From Glycine soja (lineage: Eukaryota > Streptophyta > Magnoliopsida > Fabales > Fabaceae): a stretch of DNA of 64,000 nucleotides. Below the pieces are notes generated by a model. It did no database searches. It was not told the DNA's origin and was given only the letters and a program-made list of their open reading frames with translations. Below, in pieces: positions 12,598 through 22,960 of the stretch (the stretch's first letter is position 1; the number at the start of each line of letters is the position of its first letter). A program made the translations under genes and the position numbers. The stretch covers positions 13,473,731 through 13,537,730 of the forward strand of contig NC_041008.1 in assembly GCF_004193775.1 (NCBI RefSeq). Direction: 5' to 3'.

Positions 12598-14430
12598 TCA
12601 ATCGTCTTGATGGCGGTGATGTCGTGAGGATGTGCCGCATGGACGATTCCATCTTCGTGCCTATCTGTTAGGATTTCTTCTGCCACGATGGCCCCCCTCT
12701 TCATGTTGGTCAGCCTCAAGAGAAAATTGGTGACGCAAATCAACACCTAATAATTCATCCATATTAGGTACTGCTCAAGGTACATTCCATTGAGTACCTA
12801 ATGGGGCACTAGGTGTTTCAATTGGAACATTGTGTTGCTGTGAAAAGGTCATAGTAGGCCATGGAAAATTCCCATGTCTCCGCAACACCACCTAATGAAT
12901 GTTTGCTTGCAGACGTATCACTTTGATGAGCTTCGAACGAATACTGATACATCCGTGTCGGATACTGAGAAAATGTTGGTGGTGTGTAATACATTCCATG
13001 GCCACGCTCTGCCATCTGTGAGTACACATATGGTTTGACTTCAACAGTCTCCCTTCGTTTGGTTATGCCTTTAGTTTCAACACTTGATTGGAGAATATTT
13101 AACTGTTGGGCTGGAAATTCAGGTTCTGTTGTTGGACCATGTGATAGAGGTTCAGTTATTCTCTCCTGCTCTTCAGATAAAATTGTTATTTTCTCCACAC
13201 ATGGCACTAGATCGTCAATCGCCCATGTATTTCTCCCTTGTGGTGACACCATGTACTGTAACGTCTCTGCAACTTCAGCCTGCAATTATTACCCGTTCAA
13301 ATTCATAAACTCAAATTTTATAAATTATTTGAAGTTGAATATGACAGAAAAAATAAAAAATACCAGTGTCGCCATGTTTTCATTTTTAGGGTCAACAAAC
13401 ATCTTTGTTTTACGCCTATACCACACCATATAGTTGGAGTTAAAACTCAGTAGACCTTCTTGTCGTGGATAAGCGTCGACCCTAAAATCAGCCCGATTGT
13501 TCCATTGATTGATCATTGGGCCTAATAGTTGCCCCCAATTTTCCTCATGTTTTTCTCTCAAAGATATGTCATGAATATTAAATGGTTGCGAAGGAGAACT
13601 TGAAATTGGTTGTTGCATGCCAAATTGTCTCAAAACTCTATCGGGTTGGTGCCACTCAATGACTTGGAAACAAATTAGTGGCACCACCGTGCACCACGCA
13701 ACACTTCCAACTAAACAAATTGGAGGCAACGCTGACATAACATTTGTTAAGTAAGGCTCCCAGACAAACTGCACATATTTCCAATTTTGATTAATTTCAA
13801 TGAAATATGAAATGTCAAATTGTTATTTAACCAATAAATTTAAATGGTTTTACCTCATGTTGTTTCATAATATCTAGTTTGCGATGAAAAAGTATTAAAT
13901 CATTATTACCAATATGTTGATTTTCCCGTCGGAGCCACCTAAAAAAAATCTTAAATTAACATAACTTACATTATTAATTATTTTAAAATCAAATCTAATT
14001 TTTTAAGCAACTAACCTATGTCCAAGTGGTTTGTTTTCTATTATGGGAGAAGTCCTTCTTAGAGTCAGAGCTGTACATCGTTCCCATGCCCACATTTGTA
14101 TTAAGATGCACATACCTCCAATTGATTTAGTTGTATAATTGATGGCGCTACACATCTCTCTATATAAATAATCAAGTACAGCAAATCCCCATGAATACAT
14201 GCTGCACTCTCTGAAGTCCCGTAAAAATTACAGTTATCTTACCGAAACTTTGTTACTGCTTTTGTCAACAAATAAGACACCTCCAATGAATTGAAGGATC
14301 CATGCACGGGTAAACCTTTCTACCTGACCTATTCTAAATTACCACCATGGTTATTTAAATCTGGAAAATGGTGAGCCAACCAACTTAATTTAATCATCCT
14401 GCCTTGAAGTTCATCTTCTTCTGGTGATCC
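12598..14430 (-). pseudogene. Plant mobile domain (PMD) protein gene, 5' truncated
   Basis: Read on the minus strand, this resembles the aminotransferase-like plant mobile domain (MAIN/MAIL1 and PP7-long-form family): DELQGRMIKLSWLAHHFPDL, then VERFTRAWILQFIGGVLF, then YSWGFAVLDYLYREMCSA and GGMCILIQMWAWER (14003-14200). Further exons lie at about 13943-13855 (WLRRENQHIGNNDLILFHRK), 13774-13365 and 13285-12598. The Arg-rich tail (RRWNRPCGTSSRHHRHQDD) ends at 12598-12600. The tail is only reached after a frameshift near 12860, and stop codons lie near 14230 and 14330. The N-terminal part is missing: at about 14430 the frame runs straight into FAR1-type transposase sequence. PMD genes are known passengers of gypsy and Mutator elements. 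The convergent position behind the transposase gene suggests it belonged to MULE-1. Confidence 0.8.
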
Positions 14431-16115
14431 AAGTAGTTTCTTGTATAAGGTAACTTTAAAAACATGCCTAATCGCATGTGTACTTGTCTCAAAAGATGCC
14501 TTAATTTCAGTGTGTTGCAACGTGATCATGTTGTTCATGGCTTCCCAAACACTACATAGGTCTCCAAGGCTATTCATTAGTAGTCTCTTTAAGACCCAAT
14601 GAGCAGACTCAACTATGCATTTCAAATTCACAAACAAGTAAACAAAAACAATTGTTTTTATCCATTAGACCCTAACACCAAAATATATTTACAATTTTCA
14701 TACTTGTTAGTTGTTGTGTTTTCTAAATATACCACCTTATTCGCCCATGCTTTAACAAATCTTTCTTTGTGGGGGAATCAACCATGTTTGCTTCACGTAG
14801 TCAACAAACATTGGAAATGGTCAGCAAGAAATTTCAAACGTCAAAAGGCAGGCATTGAACTCTTGCTCAGAAGGACAATTTACCAAACTTCCTCGGGCTT
14901 CCATGACATAATCTCATGCATTTTTTTGAGCAACAAGGGTTTTACATTTTGCCTTCACATTCTTATCAATGTGAAATCGACACAACAAATTGGTAAACTC
15001 CTGGAAAATAGTTTTCACTGCATTCATCAATGTTAGATCTTTGTTGGTAACAATAACTCCAGGGAGTGCATCAAGTCTTAGAAAAATACCTCAAAACCGT
15101 TCTAGAACCCAAACAACATTATTTAAATGTTCTCCCTCCAAATACGCAAAAACAACAGAAAATGTCATCCTTGTTGATGTCACACCAACAATTTTAAGTA
15201 ACGACAACCTGTACCTGTTTGTTTTGTAGATACTATGTATGAGAAATACCAAGTTACAGGCATTGGATAATTTGACTGCATCAGAAGGACTCCAAAATAT
15301 ATAACATACAACATCTTCATCCTTCAGTCTATGCCAGTGAATATATTGATCTCATTCAAGAAGCTGCATTAATTGTTGTATTTCAGTATTATTGTCTCTT
15401 ATGGAAGAATGATATGTATATCTTGCATTATATATTTGCTTGATTGTTGTATAACTTTTGTCATTGTGCTCCTTCAATGTTAGAAGAATATTTCTTGGTT
15501 TGATCATTGACTTTGTCATATCACCAATAATAATCTTCATATCCTTGGTTAGTCGACTAGCATATAGATGCTCAACTAATGACTTAACCAATGCATGATT
15601 ATGACTCTCACATATTAACTTCACCATCCATTGTTCACCTCTCACCACTAGTTTCGTTCGTAGCTTAAAGGGACACCTACATTTTCTATTGTTAGTCACT
15701 ATTCGTACTAAATCTTTCTTCCTGATCCTATATTGACCACTCATTTCACAATAAATTAAAACAAATGAGGTCATTCCTCTAATTCCAGTATCTCTGCCTG
15801 ACCTCATAATCACTGCCACAAAACTAATATTATACGCAACAGACCGAGTCCACTACAAAACATCATCACACGTAGTAAACACCTACAATGTAATTCATAT
15901 ATGTTTAGTCTTCAACGAACATTCTTTTACTTACTTTAACAAAAAAATCATATTAACACCTAAGAAGTATTAAAGGCATCAAAACAATCAACATGTTCAT
16001 AGACACCAAGTTCCTCTCCATTTTCTTCAGTCACACCAGGTTCATCTTGATTTTCTTCATTCATATCAACTTCTTCAGACATTATGTTGTCAAACATCCC
16101 CTTATTTTTGTCCAT
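14430..16115 (-). pseudogene. FAR1-type MULE transposase, N-terminal and core parts, inactivated
   Basis: Exon 1 (16115-15960) begins MDKNKGMFDNIMSEEVDMN and ends in TAG where MULE-3 has the last codon CAG before its intron. Exon 2 from about 15885 has the FAR1-like N-terminal zinc-binding region (MRSGRDTGIRG, then CRCPFKLRTKLV, SHNHAL) at 15819-15352. The MULE core follows, readable only across frameshifts and stops: NLVFLI-S-YKTNRYRLSLL, VIVTNKD and LLCRFHIDKNVKAKC, giving a degraded D..D pair. The conserved VESAH-LKRLL stretch is at about 14600. At about 14430 homology to MULE-3 stops after LYKKLLG and PMD sequence begins. A TGA at 14914-14916 (KNA-stop-DY) is shared with MULE-3. The family gave rise to FAR1/FHY3 transcription factors, but this copy cannot make a full protein. 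Confidence 0.8.
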
Positions 16116-16774
16116 CTTAATAAAACATTGAAAAAAATTCAATGACAAACAAACAACCCCTAATGATACCATACATATACTATCACACAATTTTTTAATT
16201 TTTGTACTGTATTTAATAAGATAATACATTAAAATAGATAACCACATATATTAAAATTTAGACTTGCATAAACTAATATATGACACAATATAATTATTTT
16301 TTGACTTCCATAAAGTAGTTAACTTAATAATATTTACATAAATATTATAAATGTTTAAATACTCATCCAATATTAGCTACCAAAAAAATTATCAACTCTT
16401 TAAGGGACTTACCTTTTAGTCCTTGCTACAAAACAAATTACATAAATAATTACCTACAAATTACTTATAAATATTAACTTTTTTATTACAAATTATATTA
16501 CGATAAATTACTTACGAATGTGTTGCTAATATTTGTCTAGTTAACTATAATTCATAAAATTATAAGGACTAAAAAATGAATTTAAAATAAAATGACTAAA
16601 ATAAATAAAAGTATAAATCATTTTAAAATAAATATCACTTTCAAATTATAAAAAATAAAAAATATGAATGAATTATCAAACTATACGTATCAAAAAAATA
16701 TTTTAAATAATAAAACTAATTATATTACAAAAAACAATAAAAACAAATTTTTAAAAAAGTTAAAAAAATTATAA

Positions 16775-16920
16775 CTTACGGATTACCAATCCGTAAGAAA
16801 CTTATGGATTGTCAATCCATAGGTTTATTACGGATTTATAATCCATAAGTTATATAGAACTTATGGATTATCAATTCGTTAATTTTATATAACTTACTGA
16901 TTATCAATCTGTAAGTTAAA
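16775..16920. repeat. Subterminal palindromes of MULE-2 (ATCCGTAAG/CTTACGGAT type)
   Basis: Short inverted pairs alternate here, for example CTTACGGATTACCAATCCGT, ACTTATGGATTGTCAATCCAT and TTACGGATTTATAATCCATAAG. They correspond to the ATCAACTTGATCCGTAAG palindromes near both ends of MULE-3 and are likely transposase-binding or siRNA-forming subterminal DNA. Confidence 0.6.
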
Positions 16921-17204
16921 TACGAAATGCAAACTAGATCAAAGTTGCAGTACCTTACCTCCACCGTTAATAATCACAACAACCATCATCACTTGCCGAC
17001 GAACCACCGTAACCAATGCACCTCAACCAAAGCAGACACAACAACGAAGGACCTCTCACAAGAATGAATGAATGCGAGCAAGCAACAGAATGAATGGTGA
17101 GTGAAGAAGGCAAAAAAGGAAGAAGTATCAAAGGTATTTTTGGAATTTCAAAAACTTGTTGGGTGCACAAAGCAAAGCCCAAATCCATCCAACACTGCAA
17201 GCTA

Positions 17205-17213
17205 AATCCTTAA
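17205..17213. repeat. Left 9-bp target site duplication of MULE-3
   Basis: AATCCTTAA here is identical to 21012-21020, directly outside the inverted termini. Nine bases is the typical Mutator-family target duplication. Confidence 0.9.
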
Positions 17214-17286
17214 GAGTGTTACTAGGTGCACCCAACATTTTTACTAGTGCACCCAGCAAACTTTTGAAATGCCAAAATTGCCCCTA
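17214..17286 (+). repeat. Left terminal inverted repeat of MULE-3
   Basis: The first 20 bases (GAGTGTTACTAGGTGCACCC) match the inverted right end with one mismatch, and the pairing continues through GTGCACCCAGCAAA and AAATGCCAAAATTGCCCCT. It contains the motif GGTGCACC, which pairs with itself. Confidence 0.9.
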
Positions 17287-17524
17287 TCACCTTTCTTCCT
17301 TAAAAATGCCATTTTTTTCCGAAAAAGCTTCTTACCTCCATTTTCAAAAAGCTTTGCATCTCGTTTTCACTTTTTCCTGTGGCATTGCCTCTGGTTCGTG
17401 GGGGTAACAACATTGAGCGCAGCGGTGAAGGTAAAGTTTCCGGCGTCAAGCTTTGTGGTGGTCGGTGGCGGCAAACGAGGTACGCAGATGGTGTTTGTTC
17501 GTCGCGGACGTACGGATGACTTCC

Positions 17525-17606
17525 AGATCAACTTGATCCGTAAGAGTATTAACAAGCTTCCGAATCAAGTTGATCCGTAAAAAGCTTACGGATCAACTTG
17601 ATTCGT
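17525..17606. repeat. Left subterminal palindromes of MULE-3
   Basis: AACTTGATCCGTAAG, CGAATCAAGTTGATCCGTAA, AAGCTTACGGATCAACTTG and ATTCGTAAG follow each other as alternating inverted copies, able to fold into stems. The same motif makes up the long palindrome near the right end. Confidence 0.75.
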
Positions 17607-17740
17607 AAGTGTATTATTTTTGGTATTTTCTGTTTTTGCATCTGTTTTTGCATTTTTGCATCTATTTTTCCATTTATTTTCCTTTTTTCTTTTAAATTAC
17701 TAATTTTTTTGTATGGCCATTTTTTGTTTGATTTGGTTAG

Positions 17741-19775
17741 ATGGATGAAGATGAGTGGATGTATGAAATAATGTCTGAACGAGCGGATATGAATTATGAA
17801 AATGCAGAATCATGTGGTGCAAATGAACCACATGTTGATTGTTCGGATGCGCTCAAGACTTCTCAGGTTATAATGTTAATGTTTGTCACATATTTAATAA
17901 AATGAATACTGGTAGAAAACTTAAATTATGTGGATTTTGTAGGTGTTTGAGTGCCGAGAGGATGTTTTGCGGTGGGCTCAATCCGTGGCACATGAAAACG
18001 GATTTGTGGCGGTGATTTTAAGGTCGGACACAAACACAGGTAGTAGAGGAAGGAGTACGTTTGTGTTAATTGGTTGTGAAAGGAGTGGCGAATATAAGTG
18101 TAGGAAAAAAGAATTTATCATAAGAGACACTGGGACTAGGAAATGTGGGTGTCCCTTCAAGCTTCGTTGCAAGCTAGTGGCTGGAGGAGAAGGCTGGATG
18201 GTGAAGTTGATTTGTGGAGTGCATAATCATGAATTGGCCAAGTCATTAGTTGGACATCCATATGCGGGGCGATTAACTAAAGCTGAAAAAATACTTATTG
18301 CTGATATGACGAAGTCCATGGTGAAGCCAAGAAACATTCTGCTAACTCTGAAGGAACACAATGCCAATAACTGTACGACTATTAAATAGATATACAATGC
18401 AAGAAGTGCATTCCGTTCTTCCATAAGAGGAAGCGATCTTGAAATGCAACATCTGATGAAGCTTCTTGAACGTGATCAATATATTTATTGGCACAAAATA
18501 AAGGATGAAGACGTGGTTCGTGATATCTTTTGGTGTCACCCTAATTCAATGAAGTTAGTCAACACATGCAATTTAGTGTTTTTGATAGACAGCACCTACA
18601 AAACAAACCGGTATAGACTCCCATTGTTCGATTTTGTTGGGATGACACCGACTGGGATGACATTCTCTGCCGGTTTTGCATATGTGGAGGGTGAACGTGT
18701 TAATAATTTGGTATGGGCTTTACAACGCTTCCAAGGCCTTTTTTAAAGCGTGATGCCCTCCTTGGAGTTATTGTCACTGACAGAGACCAAGCATTGATGA
18801 ATGCAGTGAAAGATGTATTCCCTGAATGCACAAATTTGTTGTGCATCTTTCACATAAATAAGAATGTGAAGGCTAAATGTAAATCACTAATTGCGCAAAA
18901 AAATGCTTGAGATTATGCATGGATTGTTGGGGATCTCTGACTGATTGTCCTTCAGAACAACAGTTTGATGAATGCCTGAAGAAGTTCGAAGTAGCTTGCG
19001 CACCTTGGCCAATATTTGTTGACTATGTCAAGGAAACATGGATAATACCACACAAGGAAAAATTTGTTTTCGCCTGGACTAATAAGGTGATGCACTTAGG
19101 AAACACAACAACAAACAGGTATGAAACTGTTCAACTATTTCTATTAACGTTGAAAAATTTATGGAATTGTATTATTGTATATGTTTATTTTTATTTGTGT
19201 ATTTGAAATGTAGGGTTGAATCTGCTCACTCGTCTTTAAAAAGACTGTTACAAAATAACATTGGAGACTTATGCAGTGTGTGGGATGCCGTGAACAACAT
19301 GATTACGTTGCAACACACACAGATTAAAGCATCATTTGAAACAAGTACACATGTCGTTGGACATGTGTTCCAAAAAACCTTATACAGGAGGCTGCTTAGA
19401 ATGGTTTCAAGGTATGCTTTAAATCAGATTGCTGCTGAATTTGAGCGTGTTCACTATGCTGGCAAGAATCCCTCAAGTTGTGGTTGCGTGGTGAGAACCA
19501 CGCTTGGTCTTCCTTGTGCTTGTGAGCTATCCAAATATGTTGGTGGTTGCATCCCACTTGATTCAATTCATATGTTATGGAGGAGACTCAGTTTTTCAGA
19601 CCAAGGGTTATCTGAGCACAACATGACTACACATGCAGATCTGATGCAAGCTAAAGCATGTCATGTCATTCGTGTAGTTGACAACACATACAGAAAACAT
19701 GTGCATGCGTATTTTCAATCTTTAAAAAATGCAGCACTAATATTAAAACTCATCTATATATATGGCACAACCTAA
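17741..19775 (+). pseudogene. FAR1-type MULE transposase of MULE-3, inactivated
   Basis: Exon 1, 17741-17866 (MDEDEWMYEIMSERADMNYE), joins 17943 onward (intron 17867-17942). Domains: a FAR1-type DNA-binding region (VFECREDVLRWAQSVAHENG, then KCGCPFKLRCKLV and HNHELA), and the MULE core (NLVFLIDSTYKTNRYRLP; VIVTDRDQALMNAV; CIFHINKNVKAKC; VESAHSSLKRLL after intron 19119-19213). A SWIM-like finger follows (CGC-x9-CAC; Cys replaces the usual last His). The Asp residues of DSTYKTN and TDRD and the Glu of VESAH are present. Lesions are TAG at 18387 where MULE-2 keeps CAG, a frameshift at the T-run near 18742, and TGA at 18908 plus a further frame change. After SWIM the frame runs out near 19775; the longer C-terminal region found in many relatives is absent. 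Together with MULE-2 it forms a pair of related defective copies. Confidence 0.85.
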
Positions 19776-19826
19776 CCTTGTAAGAAAGCACAAGTTTCAG
19801 TATCAACCCAAGTCTTACAAAAAACT

Positions 19827-20651
19827 ATGGCATTCTTGGGAGAGACAAGCAGTCAGACAGTTGTGAACTCCACATTAGGTTTTATTTTTCCAAATGGATC
19901 CATTGTTCACAACGACAGTGGTGTTTCCTTCCAAGCTTCCACTCCAGTTCCCATTCGAGTACCTAACGGGTGTGATTTTCAAATGTTAAAAACCAGAATA
20001 CACAATACCCTTAAGCTAACCAACAAGCAATTTTTGGATGAAATTTACTACCGGCAGCCTTTCACGTATGCAGGTAATCAATTTCGGTTTCAATGTATGC
20101 AACTGAAAGATGATGTTGATGTTAACACAATGTTAATGTGTAATCATGAATTTTCGTTTGTTGGTCTTATTGAGTTATTATGTAGCATTGTTAGAACCCC
20201 AGATGGTATTTTAAACTTACTTGAAACTACTATGACCCCTACTCATGATGCCCTGCTATATTACAATGGGAGGTGGAACATGCCACGCCAAAATGAGTTT
20301 GTTGGTTACTCGTTCACAGGAAAAAATCCCAAAAACTTTGACATTCCCACCGGATGTACCATGGATGAACTGAAGGATTTGATCAAACAAGTTGCGCCTC
20401 GTGGGATTCCCCTTTATGGTGTTGATGAAACACAAATGGTAACGTGATTGTTTTTTCGGAAACCAAGTCACCATGAGTATTCAGAAAAAGTTATAAAATT
20501 TGAAATAATTGAACTTAAAACCAACGAGGACGTGATGAAGGTGCTCATTAAGTCTAACTACTGGAAAAAGATTGGGCCAATAGAAATTTTAGCTGTTTTC
20601 AGTAAACCTTTACCGCAAATGGAAGATGAGTTGTCCTTGTCGCAAAATTAG
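19827..20651 (+). pseudogene. Second MULE-3 reading frame: transposase N-terminal-like module, one stop
   Basis: From ATG 19827 a frame of 206 residues runs to TGA at 20445-20447, then continues in the same frame to TAG at 20649. Visible stretches: PVPIRVPNGCDFQMLKTRIH, TNKQFLDEIYYRQPF, DALLYYNGRWNMPRQNEFVG, DIPTGCTMDELKDLIKQ and EILAVFSKP. The second half (LYYNGRW...PLYGVDETQM) resembles the beta-rich N-terminal domain of MuDR-type transposases, but no DNA-binding, catalytic or zinc part follows. The internal TGA fits a CGA to TGA transition, a typical methyl-CpG decay. It may be a captured transposase fragment, or a second MULE protein. Its frame is far better kept than that of the neighbouring transposase, which is notable. 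The function is unknown. Confidence 0.65.
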
Positions 20652-20812
20652 CATGAGTTAGTTAGTTGTAGTATTTGATGGAAATTTAATTTCGTTCGAC
20701 TATGTTGAAGTTAATGTACTGTTTGAATTCATGTATTGCATAATCATTTTCAATTACAAGAATCTCAACTAAAAAAATAGATTTCTATATATAACAAACT
20801 AATTAATAAATT

Positions 20813-20935
20813 GTTTTTCTTCTTACGAATCAAGGTGATCCGTACGTTGATCCGTAAGACACTTACGGATCAAGTTGATCCGTTAGTGTCTTACGAATCA
20901 ACGTACGGATCACCTTGATCCGTAAGAAGAAAAAC
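20813..20935. repeat. 123-bp near-perfect palindrome in MULE-3
   Basis: The arms begin GTTTTTCTTCTTACG and end CGTAAGAAGAAAAAC; the centre is CAAGTTG at 20871-20877. Only a few mismatches (ACGAATC against GGATC-type changes, TTAGTG against AAGTG) interrupt the arms. It is built from repeats of GATCCGTA and TGATCCGTAAG. A transcript through it would form a stem of about 60 bp. Confidence 0.9.
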
Positions 20936-20939
20936 AAGC

Positions 20940-21011
20940 AGGGGCAATTTTGGCATTTAATAGCTTTGCTGGGTGCACCAGCAATAATGCTGGGTGCACC
21001 TAGCAACACTC
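20940..21011 (-). repeat. Right terminal inverted repeat of MULE-3
   Basis: This is the inverted partner of 17214-17286 and ends GGGTGCACCTAGCAACACTC. The second copy of the target duplication, AATCCTTAA, follows at 21012-21020. Confidence 0.9.
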
Positions 21012-21020
21012 AATCCTTAA

Positions 21021-21560
21021 ACCATCACGGGGGATTCGGCCTTCTTCCATTCCTTGACAAACCCATCAGTAGAAACCATCTTGAGCTTTGTACGTGACCT
21101 TCATCGCCTTCGCACGCATGTGAAGTGCCTCAGAGGTTGAGTTCGCATGCGAATCTGGCCTAGGTGATGGTTTTGGGTGGTTGTTTCCATTAGTGATGAG
21201 ATTGGGGTAGGTTTGGTCAGGGTGTGGTCGTGGTGGTGCTAGCGGCATGCCGGTGACAGTGCTGCTTGGGACTCGACTGAAGGGCGAGGCAGGGTGGCAT
21301 GACTTGGATTTGGATGGGGGAGGGGGGAGTCTCAAGGAAAGGGGAGAGAGTGTAGGGATTTGGTTAGTGAGCAAAAGGAAAAAGGGGAATTGCATAACTT
21401 GGTAGTCTGAGTAGCAAATTAGGTAGTAGAAATAGTAGCTTCCTTGATAATGCCAATGCCACCGTTGCCTTTCTTATTTGCTGATAAAAAGGGGGGAAAA
21501 CCCAAACAAAACAACAAGTAACCAGTCAAAGCTGAAGCATCAGCCATCTAAACAGAATGA
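21021..21560. other. Spacer with a GC-richer segment, no assignable gene
   Basis: 21050-21390 is GC-richer than its surroundings. The minus strand stays open for 109 residues (21066-21395) with Pro/Ser-rich content and no domain or clear splice context. It may be an old gene or promoter fragment; I cannot name it. Confidence 0.35.
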
Positions 21561-21600
21561 ACAAAAACTTGCAGGTCAATAAAAAAACATAACCCTGGAT

Positions 21601-22960
21601 TCATCTTGAGCCCATGTCTTTCGAAAGCATTGGCAGCTTCGTTGCATTCTCTATAAAATATGAGAGAGACACTTCCATAGGTGGCACAATATCCCCTATT
21701 AATAGCATCAATAATGTGAGCACATGAATCAATTCAACAGCATACATCCCTTGCTGAATCAATTCGACAACATCCTTCGAATCTGATTGAACGTCCACTG
21801 CATGAAAGCCACCGTTGCTAACCTATTGTTTATCGTTAAAACAAAATCAATTTTATTAACATACAGAAAAATATCCTCTCCATTTAATGGAGGGTCCAGT
21901 AGAGGAGTTGGACCCCATTTAAAGTTTAAACATATACTTAACCTATAGAAAACCAAATACGTTGACACTCAAATAAACAATGATATGTTTTTCCTTATAT
22001 TTAAGATTGATTATATGTTTATATTAATTGTTTGCCAAGTGTTCAAAAATCTTCAAGTAGAAATATCCCTCTTACCAATATTTTATAGAAGCAATGTATA
22101 TATAGTTTTATTAAGGATAAAACTTAAGTGCACTATTATATTTAGTTTGTTGTCAAATTAAAATAGAAATTTTATCTCAATAATTCTAATCAAAAAACCA
22201 CAATACATATAATAAATATGATGAATAGTCAACTTTGTCTCTAAAAATAAGACACTAACAAATTAATTCTTAAAAAATGAAAAATTCAAATATAATCTTT
22301 GAATATGCAAAAAGTATAATAAATTAGTCTTGCACGGTATGACTAATTTATTGTACTTCTTGTACATTTAGAAACTAAATTTATATTTTTTTATCTTTTA
22401 GGAACCAATTTGCTAGTATGTCATACTTTCGTGGACAAAATTAATTATTTACTCACATATAATACTCTAAAAAATTCCATGCAACTTGAGCAAGGACATT
22501 TTGAGTAGCAACTTTGAATTTCTTTAATTCTTTCTGCTCCTCAAACTTTGACGGTTGCACTAATCTTTCATAGAATCATACGTATAGTTTTGCACGATGG
22601 CCAATACAATTTTAATAAAAACTTAGCCAAGGCATTGACGACTTGGTAGACTTCACGATAAATGTGCCTCCAAGAGAAACTTCCACCCCTCCGAACAATT
22701 TTTCTAATAGAGTGAATCATCTGAGACAACAGAGTTAGGACAACTCTTTAAATGGATCTCAATATCTAAAAAAATTGTTTCTATCTTTCGGGTTGAGGAA
22801 TATCTTAGTTTACAAAAAAAAAAAAAAAGAATCAACCTGGTGTTTGTTTTAGAGTTGGATTCAAAAATTAAATCATTAAAGCCTCTAGACCAACACACAC
22901 CCCACCGTGAAAAATTGAACATTTTGAGCATTAAGACAGCTACAGATAGTCCGATAACAG
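21601..22960 (-). pseudogene. Retroelement RNase H-like remnants (RVT_3 type)
   Basis: Two minus-strand pieces look like the RNase H-like domain found in plant LINE-type proteins. At 21800-21601, VDVQSDSKDVVELIQQGMYA keeps the DS pair of the usual ESDS motif, and a C-terminal EN(A)xK-like stretch (FIENATKLP) follows. At 22960-22620, GFNDLIFESNSKT, then (in another frame) SFSWRHIYREVYQVVNALAKF. Both are frame-broken and lack reverse transcriptase. They may be two decayed copies or one rearranged copy. Between them is AT-rich DNA without features. Confidence 0.45.

Larger units (their letters stand above)
7590..14430 (+). mobile_element. MULE-1: MuDR-type Mutator-like element with antisense plant mobile domain gene (right end lost)
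   Basis: The block carries a MuDR-type transposase gene on the plus strand (9617-12393) and a convergent plant-mobile-domain gene on the minus strand (12598-14430). The left limit is placed where spacer changes to GAGGGTGCTTTTACAAATAA near 7590, followed by a GC-richer leader with two imperfect copies of a CCGCCAGYRCTA motif (about 7670 and 7808). No matching inverted end was found to the right; the PMD gene is cut at about 14430 where it joins MULE-2. Boundaries are therefore approximate, and no target duplication could be assigned. Confidence 0.65.
14430..17197 (-). mobile_element. MULE-2: FAR1-type Mutator-like element, 3' half deleted
   Basis: A minus-strand relative of MULE-3 (17214-21011). 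Its 5' end, at the right, shows TTTTTGGAATTTCAAAAACT and TTGGGTGCAC (17131-17168), similar to the terminal repeat of MULE-3. Inside are AT-rich leader and subterminal palindromes of the ATCCGTAAG type (16775-16920). The coding part runs 16115 down to 14430 and stops abruptly at the PMD gene, so the C-terminal half and left terminus are gone. The exact right end is uncertain by a few bases; AACACTG at 17191-17197 fits best. Confidence 0.65.
17214..21011 (+). mobile_element. MULE-3: complete but defective Mutator-like element, 3798 bp
   Basis: The left terminus 17214-17286 (GAGTGTTACTAGGTGCACCC...) is the inverted copy of 20940-21011 (...GGGTGCACCTAGCAACACTC), about 73 bp with few mismatches. 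It is flanked by the exact 9-bp duplication AATCCTTAA. The element contains a FAR1-type transposase pseudogene (17741-19775), a second open frame resembling the N-terminal part of MuDR-type transposases (19827-20651), and palindromic subterminal repeats at both ends. It lies about 16 bp from the right terminus of MULE-2, in opposite orientation. Intact ends suggest it was mobilised in trans. Confidence 0.92.

Noticed and set aside
21066..21395. Pro-rich 109-residue minus-strand frame
   Set aside because: No recognisable domain, signal peptide or splice context.
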